From Neckera pumila (taxonomy: Eukaryota; Streptophyta; Bryopsida; Hypnales; Neckeraceae), in NCBI GenBank assembly GCA_963969595.1, contig OZ018408.1, positions 4,337,823-4,401,822 on the forward strand: a DNA stretch of 64,000 nt, in the 5' to 3' direction. Shown here piece by piece: positions 38,601 to 50,704 of the stretch. Made by a program: the position numbers and the translations under genes. The notes beneath the pieces were generated by a model that saw only the letters and a program-made list of their open reading frames with translations, was not told where the DNA came from and did no database searches. The first letter of the stretch is position 1. Each line of letters opens with the position of its first letter.

Positions 38601-41600
38601 ATTTTTTTATTCTTAGAAGCACATGCAATGTAGTTCTTATGCATCATTCTGCATGATTTGAATAGACATGAAGCAACAGTCCCAAACATACCAGTTGTAA
38701 AATTTCGTGGATTCGCGCCATGGTTTCCATGGCATACTCGCTGCTCTGGTACGCGTCGCTGAGTATCCTTACCACCTGATGGGTGCTCATCTTGTCTATT
38801 AGATCCACGCTTTCCAAATCCTGCAATCGCAAATTCCAAAAACCGTCATTGAAATAAGATGAACGAATACACAGGCTTGTGAATTCGATGAGTGGCGCAA
38901 TTACTCCGTTTCATCTATTTCGTGCTATTTTGAGCTATTTCATAGGCTTATTGCTACGGCAATCAGAACGTCCTGTATTAGTGTATCTCAACATGGATAA
39001 GATTGGAGTATCAGAGTCACTAAAAAGAAAATTCCAGGTTCCCAATCCAATTGACAATACCAATCTATCTTTTGATGGTGGTACTAAGGTTAATGCAAGT
39101 ACCAAAAAAATGAAATTAAAGCATGGTCTTCTGTTTTGGTAGCGGATAAAAATTAAATTGAATGAATGGTGTGCTTTTGCAACTCGATGCACGCAGCTGA
39201 CAGATGAATCTCGCGACAACCATGAGTACAGCTTCAGTAAGAGATACTCAAATATAAGCAAACTCACCCTGATCTTGAAGGAGCCTTTGAGGTTGCATTT
39301 CACTTTGTCGAAATCAGCATTGACGGCACGCAGGAAATGATCTGAGGGATTCCGATGTGTCGGGCAAGGGAATCCAGCAGCCGTGAAGTGCTGTTATCAC
39401 CCATCCATGCGAAAAAAAAGTCGATTATCACAATGAAATATAAAGAATATACAGTTTGCACTCTTTTCTCAGTAGAACAAAAGGAATTTGGAGAAATAGA
39501 CCGGTCCACTTGGGTGCAGTTTATTCCATTGCCAGGCATGGAATCACTGTAAGATTTCATGTAAACATGGCGACCAATGATAAAGATGAAATGAATTAAA
39601 CAATTTGAATGTGAGCCACACCAGCCTTTGCAAACATAGCATGAGCTCAATTTTGAGTACAAAAGAATCTAATTCTTCTTTACGTGACTCAGTGTTCTTA
39701 AATTCCAAGGGAGCTGCCCTCAAAAATGTTATGATGTAAAGGACACGATTCCAACATTCGCCATACAAATTGTTTACACAATATCCATTTGGTTAAGGCG
39801 TCATACCTCAATCGCACTGCTAGCTTGACCAAAGTAGATAAGTCTGCCGCTCGAGAGCAGTGTCAAGTTGTCAAAGAGCTCAAAAACCTCACTGCTGGGT
39901 TGATGAATGGAGGCAATAATAGTACGTCCATCTCGAGCCAAGTTCCGCAACGTTGTAATCACGAAAAAAGCAGCAGCGCTGGGCACACACCATCCACCAC
40001 GTGCAAATTTAACCATTAAAATCCAACGATTCATGATTATAAAGCAACTGACTCAATAAATTGTAATGTGACGACTTCATACTGGGCCAGATTTTACACA
40101 ACCAGAAGCAGTTTCTGTTGGCCACCGAAAAATCCTTCAAAAGAAAGTCACTTTGTGAAATACTCAAAACTGCTAATACAGCGCAGAGACAGTCAATATC
40201 GTTACATTGGCGCGATTCAGAGCCTCAAAATTATGACATTTAACCACTATGATTATTGCTTGCCACACGATTTAACTGCGCAGGTTGAAATATTACTGTA
40301 TGGTACTAATTTCCACAAAATATATAAAATCGTAGTGACAGTGATTTTTACAAGGGACACTAATTTTACCTCTTGAACAGGAGACATCTACAATAGGGTG
40401 CCGGTGTATACTGCATGTCCCGATTCTTCACGGCATTCTAACCGAAATGAGTGCATACAAAGCTCTAAAATCCAGACCCAGTGTAGATTTACATTTCACG
40501 GTGCCTCCCTTACAAGTGCCAATGTTGTGAATTTCCGACAATGGAACGAAATTGACGATTTCTATTAGAGTTTTTCAAAAAAATTCAGAATTTGACGAAT
40601 TCTATCAGATTTTCGGTGCAATTTTCAAACGTCTGACACAGGAATTCGATAACGCGCCCAAACCTGTCTAATCCGCTGGTGGGTTCATCGAGGAAGAGGA
40701 GCCGGGGCCTTGTGAGAATCTCCAAGGCAATGCTGAGACGCCGCTTCTCGCCGCCACTCAAGCCGCGCAAGTGCCAGTTGCCCACGGGCGTGTGGCGGCA
40801 GTCGAACAGTCCCATCTCCTGAATTGTGCTGTCCACAATCTCTTTCTTCTCATCTCGTGATACCGTTCTGGGAAGCCGCAGATTGGCGGAGTAGTAGATC
40901 GTCTCCCGCACTGTGAGCGTTCCTATGAGGTCGTCCGTTTGAGTCACATACGCCTGAGGAGCACACATGCAATCAAGGTCCCATCCATCCAGGACAGCAG
41001 TCGAAAAAATTCGCAATTCATTACTAGAATTCACCACCACAGCAACACCAAAAACCTTGCTGATGATCGCGATTACGTTGCTGATAATCACTTAATCGCG
41101 ATTCCACAGGGAACAATGGTCTGGAGCACTTGGGCTGAAGCGTGTCCTAAAATTTGTATCTGAAGAATGTTGCTCAACCATGTTCTAAAACTTTGCATGT
41201 TTGCTGATAAACGTTGCTAATTTCTCCAAGTTCTTGGTGATTCTGTACGAGTTTTGTTTGACTTACAGCGGTTCCGTACGACAGAGTTGTTTTCCGGCGA
41301 CCGTTCAGTAGCACTTGTCCAGTTTGCGTTGCGTTTTGCGCTAGCCTTCCTGTTCAAGCCCACCATCAGGAGCGCAACTCTCATATTAGTTAAAACATGC
41401 CCCTACCGACAAACAGATATATCGACACAGCTGCAACTCCGAATTGGCAATAACAGAACATTCTAAACTTATCCTATGAGTGCACTCATCTTACTCTTCA
41501 CCTGATGAAAGAACAGGATATGATGTGGATTCAATCATTCAGTACGTGTTAAAAGCTGAGAATGGTGCGCAACAGAATGTTACTTCTGCTTGCTCACGCG

Positions 41601-42341
41601 TGTCACTCTGGAAGCTAGCATGCGCTACTGTCTGGGATCTAGCTATAATTAACGCCATTGAAGTCAGGACCTTGCCGCATTCTCCGAAATCCTTGAGCTA
41701 AAGACATGAGGTCACGACTCGTGGACATCAAATAGTGAAGATGTCTGACAATTGGAGAATCTCCAGCACCCTGATTCTTCTTTGAATGAGAAGGTGCTAG
41801 GAGCTCCATCCCAGAATGCTATGGCGGATCAAAGCTGCAAAAATTTACCCGCTAATGTGTCGAGCAGCGTGGATTTTCCTGATCCTGATGGACCCATGAT
41901 GGCCATGAGAGACCCCGGTTCCGCATACCCTGAAACAATCACCGGATCAAAGCTCCAATAAATAGCTGCTATACATTCTATAAAATTGAAAAACGAGTTC
42001 TATCAAAACAAAATTTATGAGCTCACAGCTACTCCTCTATAAGCTGTGGACATAAATTTCTGAAGTTTTGCATACATGTACCGACCTGTCAATCCTTGCA
42101 GAATGGATTCCTTCACGCCACCACGGACGACGGTAACCCACAGGTCGACCCAGGTCAGGCGCGCCGACGTGTCGCCGACTTTCTCCGTGTTGGCCATGTC
42201 CCTCCAGAGCGTCTGGCTGAGCGGGCTCATAGCGGGCATGATACCGGGTGCTGGCCGCGGCTGGCCAGGTCCGTAATTGTAACCACCTTGTCTCACACTA
42301 GCATGCGCCATGATTGGCGTCCCTCCAACCACCTGAATCAT
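35632..42341 (-). CDS. ABCG11: ABCG half-transporter, ABCG11/WBC11 group (cuticular lipid exporter)
   Basis: Twelve exons join in frame: 42341-42086, 41929-41849, 41349-41267, 40953-40664, 39978-39807, 39390-39268, 38820-38692, 38399-38205, 38082-37996, 37188-36916, 36619-36512 and 36006-35632, giving 723 residues; Arabidopsis ABCG11 is of similar length. The order is nucleotide-binding domain then membrane domain. Walker [10 protein letters not shown] is at 98-106, the Q-loop YVTQTDD about 142-148, signature LSGGE at 205-209, Walker B LLFLDEP at 225-231 and the switch His in IHQPSSE at 262. Group-specific stretches include [33 protein letters not shown] and [11 protein letters not shown]. 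Such half-transporters dimerise in the plasma membrane and export wax and cutin precursors, or related lipids, to the surface. The symbol marks the closest group, not proven orthology. The start could also be Met 11. All catalytic motifs are intact. Confidence 0.93.
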
Positions 42342-43737
42342 CCATCGCCCCAGCGACCGTCATTACGTATAATACAGCCTATGATGCCTACGTAATTATG
42401 AGTGCGACCGGGTTTTCACTTCCACTGTAAATATAAACCGAACTCGTACATTTGGAGCGTGTATTAAGGCTACGTCGTTGAAGCTGCAGGGAAGCAGTTA
42501 ATGCCTGACACGGTCTGGCTATGGGGCGTGGTACAGGAAATAACTACCAGCTACTTACAGTTCAGGACACTTTTTCGGTTGTTCCAACTGACTGTCTCAT
42601 GCCCAAACAGGTTGTTGTGCTGGTTCTTTTAATTTCGCTCGGGAAAACAGGGACTCAAAGATCCGTGACCGAAGATTCAAGAATACGGTCTACCAACCAA
42701 GTCACTGGGCACCATGCATAATATTTCCAAGCTAGAACGGAAATTGTTCTCACGGTCCAAGCTTAAAATTCAAGTTTGCCGCTTCTCCGGAGGCCGACAT
42801 GAAGAATTGTCAGTGACTGTCCCTGCGTGCGGAATTTTAAACCAAAAATTCTATTCTGTCATTCTCGATAAGCATCTGTCTGAGTGATTATTTCCAGCCC
42901 CGCATCCAGCATTCGAGTTGCCTTAATCGACTGGAACTGTATATAAGCCACCATTTATCCCCGTCCTCTCTACATATCACTGCCACTGCGTATGCCTATT
43001 TGCGGCATTTGAATAGAAACTTGCATGGTCCACACAATGCGACTTCCGGAATGCTCACTACTGTCTAAGCTCGACAATTGGAGAAATAAAACTATGTACC
43101 GAGAGAGCACAGACACATCCACGTCCAAGCAAAACAATGAATTGAAAACTATGATTCCATTCAGTTCACTTCAAAAACCACACACTGTCCCTTTCGAGAA
43201 AATAGTCATCCTCTCCAACATGGTAACATCACAGACTGGAATAGAAATTTCACCTTCACTACGAATCAGCTTCCTCGTCCAACTTCTCACTCCACGAAAT
43301 TAAGACACCAGTCAACCAACAAGCTCCGAACTGCGTCCTCAACCACCACCTCAACCCACCAAGCTGTGCATCCACGAATTGTTCTAACAAAGGAACCTCC
43401 AAAGGGGCAACAGCAGCTGCTCTGATCTTCCCCCACCCGGCCCCGAGCTTGAACTCATAGCAAGCGCTCGCCCCCAACGTCCCTACTGTCCTCTCCCCCC
43501 CTCCTTCACTGCTGATGTTGAAAGCCAAGTCATGTATAAATTCAGCTGCTGTTAAGTCAGGAAGTTCTACAGGAGGAGGAAGCTCCAGCAATGGCCACGC
43601 GGATTGAAAGGGATGGCATGATGAAGCACCGCTACCTGAACTCACATCAGCACCTGGGCTTGAATTGAATTCAAGCCTCAATCAGCTCTACCTTACTTAC
43701 CTTCCAAAATGTGAACGTCAAGAAGGGTGCTGGACAA
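42342..43737. other. Upstream region of ABCG; possible plus-strand TATA promoter and unassigned open frames
   Basis: TATATAAG at 42940-42947 (plus strand) is a good TATA box. An ATG 78 bp downstream (43025) opens a 92-residue frame without recognised domains. A longer minus-strand open frame (43681-43259) looks coding in composition but has only a TTG start and no internal Met, so it could be an internal exon or chance. Confidence 0.3.
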
Positions 43738-43800
43738 AGGGAGTGAGGGAGAGAGAGAGAGAAAAAAAAGAGAAAAGAGGTAGAGAGAAGGAGGGAGACA
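43738..43800 (+). repeat. Purine-rich (GA) tract
   Basis: About 60 nt made almost only of A and G, including (GA)n runs. On the minus strand it is a CT-rich tract of the type often seen in plant 5' leaders and core promoters. Confidence 0.8.
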
Positions 43801-43906
43801 AACGTAGGTAGTTGAAGATGGCATTTATGGCAAGCCATGATCACATGAGACCTGCCCTGCCCCTGTGTGTCAGGACATCACTCCGGTGAGTCTGGTCATG
43901 CGAACC

Positions 43907-44081
43907 TTCAGCTGAAGTTGCGAGGGCGTGTCAATCTCGTCAGGTAATATCGCGGCGTGGTTTCATCATTGAGCATTGTAAGTTATGTACAGTACCGACG
44001 TTGTTGGATGGGTTTGTAGGCGTAACTTAAGCTGAAGTTATGTCATTGTGTGTGTGTAGGCTTACCTTCAGCTTAAGTACG
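43907..44081. repeat. Three copies of an imperfect palindrome AACTTNAGCTNAAGTT
   Basis: ACCTTCAGCTGAAGTT near 43907, AACTTAAGCTGAAGTT near 44022 and ACCTTCAGCTTAAGTA near 44063 lie just downstream of the tRNA-Ser gene (on its strand). The sequence between copies is not repeated. Confidence 0.6.
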
Positions 44082-44124
44082 TTAAGTTGATTCAAAATGA
44101 AAAGGGAAGAGGAGCAAAAGAGTT

Positions 44125-44206
44125 CGTCAACTGCAGGGTTCGAACCTGCGCGGGGGAACCCCAACAGATTTCAAGTCTGTCGCCTTAACCACTCGGCCAA
44201 ATTGAC
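44125..44206 (-). tRNA. tRNA-Ser (UGA)
   Basis: The 82-nt minus-strand sequence has a seven-base-pair acceptor stem (GTCAATT with AGTTGAC, one G-T pair), the class II A box TGGCCGAGTGG, anticodon loop CTTGAAA with anticodon TGA, a long variable arm typical of tRNA-Ser, and the B box GGTTCGAACCC. There is no intron, and CCA is not encoded, as expected for a nuclear plant gene. It decodes UCA. Confidence 0.95.
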
Positions 44207-44789
44207 GGGAAGGGAGGTCTTCGGGGATGGGGGGTCTGGAGATTCGAACTCACGACCTGTGAAAGTCGAAGGGAAGAACATATGTTGAAGAGCCCACCAC
44301 GGTTAAGGTTGGAGGCTCAGAAATGGAACATCTAAGGGCTGGTCCCCCTTTTTCATGTATTTTCTTAGACGGTAATAATTTTAGCTCATTTTTCAGACAA
44401 AGAAAAATTGATGAGGAATCTAAACCAAGTGGTTTCGTATTTTTCCAAGCATCTTTGAATTATTTATGAATTTTCAAACTAGTTGGGTTGTAGGTCCCTA
44501 TTTGTGAGCCTAGGTCTTTCATAAACGGTTCACTTGCAATTCTAAACAAAAATAGGGAAAGCAAAGAGAATGATTGGCTCTTGCAATTAATAATGCTTTT
44601 TTCTTTGATTCATTCAATGACTATATTGGTCAATTTCAGAACCAACTCATATCCATTTCACAAACCATTTATAGGATCTATTCTTAATGTCCGCTTTGTT
44701 TTACAACCACAAACCTTAACCCTACAAACTCTCAAAGTTTCACTCTACAAACTCTCAAAAATTGCCCTTTTTTTAGTGCAAAGGTTATA
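44207..44789. other. tRNA-like fragment and AT-rich DNA
   Basis: At 44235-44258 (minus strand) GTGAGTTCGAATCTC resembles a pol III B box, but the rest does not fold as a tRNA. 44340-44780 contains phrases (ATTATTTATGAATTTTCAAA) shared with the elements at 47.7 and 48.9 kb. Confidence 0.35.
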
Positions 44790-45317
44790 GTGATAAGAGC
44801 AAACCCAATGCAAAGACTGAGAGCAATACTGGAAATTGTCAAGAACGGGCCGCTTGTAGAGTCCTGGGGTAGGCCGAGTCTCTTGCGAGCAGGGCACAAT
44901 CTAAATTGCCCCCACTGCTACAACGGTCAGAGGCCCACCACATGTCGCGGTAGAGCTATTTTCTCATTTTCTAGTGAATATCTTCCACCTTTTGAACGCG
45001 TTATAGGTGAATGTCAGAGAATCTCAGCATCTAAGGTGTTGTTTAGTGCTCAGCAAAATATTGAGCAAGGTCTCTATTATGAAGAGCGTTTGAAAATCCC
45101 ATGGGTTGCAGCGGTTGCATTAGGGCGCGATTATTTGCACAAGCTTGTTAAACGCCCCGATTGCACTGTTTCCATGTATGTACACGGGTTGCATTGGAAT
45201 TGCTCTAAGAATGGACATTTTGGGCGTATTTCATTTGGGGTTTTGCATAAGACTTGTATGAGAATAGTGTTAATCATAAATAGTGTGTGCAGTGAGGAAC
45301 TAGGAGCCCGAGTTTGA
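44790..45317 (+). CDS. Hypothetical protein of 175 residues
   Basis: This is one of the longest open frames in the AT-rich half. It starts MIRANPMQRLRAILEIV and includes a CPHC pair (residues 40-43) and a Trp/Cys/His cluster (HGLHWNCSKNGHFGR, about 131-145). Composition is more balanced than in the flanks. I do not recognise the family. It may be an exon or remnant of a transposon protein, because short elements surround it. No promoter or splice partner could be identified. Confidence 0.35.
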   Translation: MIRANPMQRLRAILEIVKNGPLVESWGRPSLLRAGHNLNCPHCYNGQRPTTCRGRAIFSFSSEYLPPFERVIGECQRISASKVLFSAQQNIEQGLYYEERLKIPWVAAVALGRDYLHKLVKRPDCTVSMYVHGLHWNCSKNGHFGRISFGVLHKTCMRIVLIINSVCSEELGARV

Positions 45318-46925
45318 CAAGAACTCAAGGATGAAACTCTTTGATGCACCCAAATTGGGGGTCTACTGGAGTTTGGTGTTGTGTTTTTTTTGTACTATTC
45401 TTAGTTAAGCCTTCCTCTGCAATCCTTTGTACAAATTGGGGTTGACTATGTGGAAAACATTATAGACATTGTGAGAGGATCTTGAAGACTCGAGCATGAA
45501 ATTTATTACAAGCATTTTTCAAATTTATCAAAAGTTTGGCTTGCAATGCATTGTGATTAAAAAAAATTTATATTTTAGTTTCCAAATATTAATCAAAAAT
45601 TCATTCTAAAGCCAAAAGAACTTACAAGGAAAAAGAATTAAGAGCCCAAGTTAAAACAAAGACTTTTTGTGTGGTAGATCAATGTTAGCACAAAAGTTGC
45701 ATTTACTATAGTGGTGAAAAGTATTCACTGAAGACCTTGATGAGCAAGTTATATATACAACTACCATAGCAAGAGAAAGTACCTAATGTAAGTTTTATTC
45801 TAAAAATTACCATGTTCTTCACATGCATAGCATTTAAAAAGCCTTTACAGAAGGAGAAGAAATTCATTCAAGAGCTTTTCAATCGAAAGGGAAAAAAATG
45901 AATCTTCAGTGAGAGGTACAAAATAAACTTACAATTAAAATGTAATCTAAAGTTTTGAGTTTCTTGAGTGGATGTATACTAAAGGAATGCTTTGTCATGT
46001 TACATTGTGTGTACTAAATTTAGAGGTCTCGTTTAGAACTATTATAATAATTTTCAATTTTTAAATATAGTCTTTTACAACTAAAATATTTGAGTACTTT
46101 CAAGTTCATATTATACTTGTATTTATTGAATTTTTATATTCAACCTTGAAGTTCAAATCTAAGATTAATTTTAAAGACTTAAAGAAGCATATTTTCACTT
46201 TTCTCAATGTTTATTTTATGCAAATTGTAAAGGTAGATTTGTCTTGAATTATTTTGTTGAAGTTCATAATTTTCTGTGGAAAAAGAAATAAATGTAACAG
46301 ATTACTAGTGCATTTTTTAGTACAAGTATTGCAATTTCATTGCAAAACTAATATAAATTGAGCATTCTATGCAACTTGAGTATATGGTGGGACTTGGTAT
46401 ATTGTAGTGTACAACTACTATTATACTGAAAGTTTCAATCAAAAAGTGCGTTCACTTTTGGGATGCGTAGACATTTAACAATTAAGGATGCTAATTTAAT
46501 TGTACAATTTGTTAAGCCTTCTTTTTTACATTACATAAGTGGATGGTAGGGTTGGCACATCTCTACTAAAAAATTGTTTTTTCTTTAGGAAAATAAAGTT
46601 CTTCTCTTTCTCTCTATAGAAAAATTGAAAAATCTAAAGGACTCCAAATTTTTGGCATCTATTTTTTGAATTAATTTGCACCAACTATGCCTTCTACATA
46701 CAATATTCAAAGGATATTGTGATAAAAAAGATTACAAAACTTTGGAATATAGTACCAAGTTGTAATCAAATTGTAGTAAGTGATTGATGAATAAGATCAA
46801 ATCCTATTAGGGAGAATTGTTTTCTTGATGAAATTAGCATTCATTAAGAGTCTATTCATTAAGGCCTTACATCTGTGACCAATTAAACCTTAAAATCGTT
46901 AATTTGGATCATGCTATCACAACTA
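45318..46925. other. AT-rich intergenic DNA, nothing recognised
   Basis: No open frame with domain features, RNA gene or clear TIR pair. Confidence 0.5.
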
Positions 46926-47450
46926 CAAATATATATATATATATACATATATGGAACAAATGAAAAACCCATAACATTAAAAAACCACCAAGTACAAAGC
47001 GGCCAAGCCAAAAGGCTGAACAATGAAAGAGAGCGAGCGGAAAAGGAAGCAAGTAACAGAAAAGGCCTAAAGGAGGAAGCCTTCCTTGTTCCAACTAATC
47101 TGATTGCCAATACAAGTGGCAAGCACAAGGGACTACATCCAAACCAAGTCAAACTTGAGCCAAATGGAATCCAATTGATGCGGTCGAAATTTGGCAGCAT
47201 TATGAGCTTTAACAAATGCAGCCCGTCTTTAGTCAAGTAATGAGTTCCAAAGGGCCCATTGAACAAAGTCAGGAACCCACTGGGTCTCTGAGAACACCTT
47301 GTTATTGCAAGCAATCCATAACAGCCACAAAGAAGAGCCTTGAAGGAGAGACCAAATGATTTTGATACTATGGAACCTTTGGGGGATTGTCGATCCAAAG
47401 ATGCACTGAGTTGGGCTAAAGCGAGAGTGTAGTCCCACTACTGATTGGGC
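46926..47450 (-). mobile_element. 5'-truncated, decayed LINE (non-LTR retrotransposon) fragment
   Basis: The minus-strand frame 47438-47229 includes IIWSLLQGSSLWLLWIACNN, then KVFSETQW and FVQWALWNSLLD, matching the C-terminal Trp-rich region after the zf-RVT domain of plant LINEs (pattern W.L.RG..LW.IW..RN...F). Downstream the frame is broken by stops. The 3' end abuts a (TA)n tract at about 46929-46950. It is a dead fragment. Confidence 0.6.
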
Positions 47451-47993
47451 TCCACATATATGATGGATGATAGACTGTTCATACTCCTATATTACTTAGG
47501 CTCTCAACTACAAATATTTGATTTCACTACATGCACTAATTTTTTTATCATATTTTAGTTTTTAGTTTTTTTGAAACCCGGAGTTTATTCCAAGAAAGAA
47601 CCAAAAATATAATAATTTATTTCAGACACCCAAGAATGAAATTTCTTAAAATGCCACCTTGTGTTTATAGTAGGAGGTCCACAAAGCATCCATTTTAAGA
47701 GCTGAAAATTAATTTGGGGAGGTTAAACTTCTTGAAATATTTTTCAGTAAATTTTTCTTGATAGGCAAATGGAATTGGCATCTAACCTAAGTTGTTCCAT
47801 ATTTTGTGAAGCTTTGTAAAAGTAATTATGAATTTTTGAAGTTAAAACACACTTGTCACTAAAAGCATTCACCTCCTAATATATACACTATTTATACATT
47901 GCTTGTATAATAAGAAAGCAAAATGTAACTCTAATACTTTTAGAGTTTGAGCACTTTATGGGACCATCTACTTTGTAGGGAGGAAACACTCAC
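47451..47993. other. LINE tail-like sequence and a decayed TIR element
   Basis: 47565-47605 has a LINE 3'-tail-like sequence (minus strand). About 47670-47978 has weak inverted ends (GTAGGAGGTCCACAAAGC and GTAGATGGTCCCATAAAG) and an interior homologous to 48913-49195, so it is probably an older copy of that family. Confidence 0.4.
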
Positions 47994-47995
47994 TA

Positions 47996-48818
47996 CACAA
48001 AATAGTGAAATTAGGTTGCTCTATACTAATTTCTCCGCATTCAATACTATATGAATATGTACAATCATTGCAAAAAGAATGCAATAATGAAGGAATTATA
48101 TGTGTTGTATGGATTGGTGCATTATTCATGGCTCAAGTTTAAAGAATCGCATGTGCCTCCATGTGGACAAGCAATGGCTCATGAGCTGACTTCTCTCAAT
48201 GAAGGAAACCTAATTGTTAACCCTTTAGGGTCGAGCATGCCAATTTTGGTCCTTTTAAATTGAATTTTGAGGATTGGAATACTTTCCTAGCCTTAGTTGC
48301 CTGTAAGTTGTGAACAAGATGTGTAGGCACGGGAATTTCGCTTCCAATGAGCTATGGGCCATCAAATTTGGAGTACTAATGATTTGTCTATGGCAAGTTG
48401 AAGTTGGGATTTCTAAAGTTTCAAAATGCACTGTGGAACATGTTTCTCTATCAAATTTATTTGTGTATAACTAAAGAGAGCATGCCAACTTCACCATAAT
48501 GTTCATTATAATTTTCACTATTTTCTATAAAACTTTCATGGTAAAGTGAGGGTTTTTGTAATTACTATGATTTTTCAAAGATAGAAACTCTAAAAAATTT
48601 CATAAATTTCATTTTTTTTCCCAAAAAATCTTAAAAAATCAGACCAAATAGAAGATACGCATGATTATTTGTGGAAAAATAATAACTTTAACAAAATTAT
48701 AAAATTTGAATATGCAAATTTGATTCCAAAAGAATTCAAGAGGTTGCTTGGGGCTCCTTAGGCCCTAAAGGATTAAGGCAACCTAATTGTTAAGGCAACC
48801 TAATTTCACTATTTTGTG
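47996..48818. mobile_element. TA-flanked MITE with a TTAA element inserted
   Basis: The ends read inward as CACAAAATAGTGAAATTAGG on both sides (matching for about 23 bp) and are flanked by TA (47994-47995 and 48819-48820), suggesting a Tc1/mariner-type target. Without the 552-bp insertion and one TTAA it would be 267 bp, the same length as its relative at 50004-50270. Confidence 0.8.
48221..48772. mobile_element. TTAA-flanked element (552 bp) nested in the TA-MITE
   Basis: Exact TTAA at 48217-48220 and 48773-48776. The ends read inward as CCCTTTAGGGTC and TCCTTTAGGGCC. The related MITE at 50 kb is uninterrupted with TCAA (50242-50245) at the same spot. Confidence 0.85.
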
Positions 48819-48912
48819 TAAGTTACCAAGGTAGTAATCAAGATGAAAACAAAGATTTTCTGTGTTTTTTAATGCAATGGTCACCGTTCTTTGAAAAAAA
48901 AAAAGATGAATA

Positions 48913-49195
48913 AGGTAGGGGGCTGTAAAAGCGACTCTTTAAAAGCTGATTTGCATTTTGGGGGAAGCTAAACTGCTTAAAATAGTTTTGGTGGTAAGAA
49001 TGATGGAATTGGCATATAACCCAAGTCGTTTCATATTTTTTGGACCTTCATGGAATTAATTATGAATTTTTGAAGTTGAAAAGACAGTGGTTTCTAAAAG
49101 CGACCCCCTCCTGAAATGTACACTTCTGGTACATGTTAGAGGCAAAATGTACCAGATCGCTTTTAGAGACAGGTTGCTTTTACAGCCCCCTACCT
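48913..49195. mobile_element. TA-flanked MITE, 283 bp
   Basis: Perfect 20-bp TIR AGGTAGGGGGCTGTAAAAGC, extended by weaker complementarity and flanked by TA on both sides (48911-48912 and 49196-49197). There is no coding capacity. Related interior sequence occurs at about 47.7 kb. Confidence 0.85.
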
Positions 49196-49197
49196 TA

Positions 49198-50001
49198 CAA
49201 GGATTTTGCAACAGGGTTCCAAGTCAACATGCAACTTTTGAGTAAGTTAAGATTCACTAACAAGTGAAGCAACAAACCATTGGCTTCGGTGGTTTTGTGT
49301 TTTTGTTTTTCTTGAAACAAATGAAACGAAATACAACGCCACCAGCCACAAGGGCCTGGACTCTGGAGGGCTTTGATGTGGGTTTTTTAACAAATGGGAG
49401 AACCCACTGCATTATTGATGTGGGGTTTTGATTTTTGAAGTGAGGTGGTTAGCAAAGCGTGATGAATGCCATTGGTTGTACAGTACAGTACTGTTCAACA
49501 TTTGAAAGTCAACAAGCTCTGAGTGAGATTTCAAGTGAAACAACAAACAATGAATTGTCGTGTGAGCAGGCTGGTTGTTTTGGGGCGAGACACACCTACG
49601 GCAGGGACGACTCCTCATCTTCCTGGATATTGGAGGGCGTGCCCCCCCCCTCCTTCCGAAAATAGCAACCCTGAGAGTGTGAGGGTGAGAGTTCGAGCCA
49701 GCAAACAGACTCTTGATTCACACTGGCCCTACAATTAAGAGAATTGGAGTTCTTCTTTTTGAATTGAAGCAACAAGATATAGTATATAAGGTAGGTACAC
49801 CTAAATGTGTCACTGACCTTAAACTGGCATCTACACTCTCTGTACATCTCCAAAATCAGTTCTGTACCTATATGGAAAAAAACTTTACTCCTTAATAACT
49901 TCTACATACAATATCCAAATGCTGCGTTCTCTGGTGTGTTGGAACCTCCTTTCACTTGCCAACAAGACAACATGAAAATCTGACCAGCCAGGAATAGTAA
50001 C
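49198..50001. other. Gene-free spacer with more balanced composition
   Basis: Short open frames around 49412-49738 lack domain features. A C10 run occurs near 49640. Nothing else is recognised. Confidence 0.4.
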
Positions 50002-50003
50002 TA

Positions 50004-50270
50004 CACTGAATAGAGCAATTAGGTTGCACCAGACTAATATCTTGACATTCTACACTATATCAATATATATGTCCGAGTTACTGTAGAAGGATGCAGAGAT
50101 GTGGGGAAACATGTGTGCTACATGTTTTGGTACAATGATTTATGGCTCCGGATCAAAGAATGGCTTGCACCTCCATCTGGACAAGCCATGAGTCATGAGG
50201 TAACATGAGGTAACTTCTCTGGGGGTAAAGCAACCTATTTGTCAAGGCAACCCAATCGCACTATTCAGTG
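50004..50270. mobile_element. TA-flanked MITE, 267 bp, uninterrupted copy
   Basis: The ends read inward as CACTGAATAGAGCAATTAGG and CACTGAATAGTGCGATTGGG, with TA at 50002-50003 and 50271-50272. It is homologous along its length to 47996-48818 apart from that copy's TTAA insertion. Confidence 0.8.
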
Positions 50271-50704
50271 TAGGCACAGTACCAATTTGTGGCCGTTTTG
50301 GGTGTAAAGTAGGCACACCCATTTCCGTCCATGTACCTGATTCCATTGTCATGTCTCAATGCAATACCGTCTCAAAACAAACAAAATCTGAACCTTCGCT
50401 ACATACTGTCAGAATGTGGTAAAAACAAACAGGAGTGGGTGCGTGTACCTTACCCACCTTATTAAATTACTCACCCAGACTCTCACTGGCCCTAGCAACA
50501 AGATTCTTACTCCAGTGTTCAATTACTCACCCAGACAATGGGAAGCGATGCAAGTTATGAACACAAACACGAGTGTGAACACATCTTTGTACTGTACAAG
50601 TCCAGGAGTGTGTGTTTGTCAGTGAAGCGTGTAGAACATGGCTTTGCTGTTACTGATCGCCTGGCGACTTGAAGTGATTGTACCGACTTCTCACCTAAGT
50701 TTAA

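Noticed and set aside
42015..42341. ABCG first exon read through into its intron as a 108-residue ORF
   Set aside because: The last part (after LTG) is intron sequence; the donor at 42085/42086 and the next exon give the correct ABCG continuation.
43259..43681. 140-residue minus-strand open frame with coding-like composition
   Set aside because: It opens at TTG with an in-frame stop directly before it and has no ATG, so it is not a gene by itself. It is kept only as a possible internal exon in the regional note.
44225..44280. Second tRNA next to tRNA-Ser
   Set aside because: Only a B-box-like GTTCGAATC is present. The T-stem is mismatched and no anticodon arm or acceptor stem forms.
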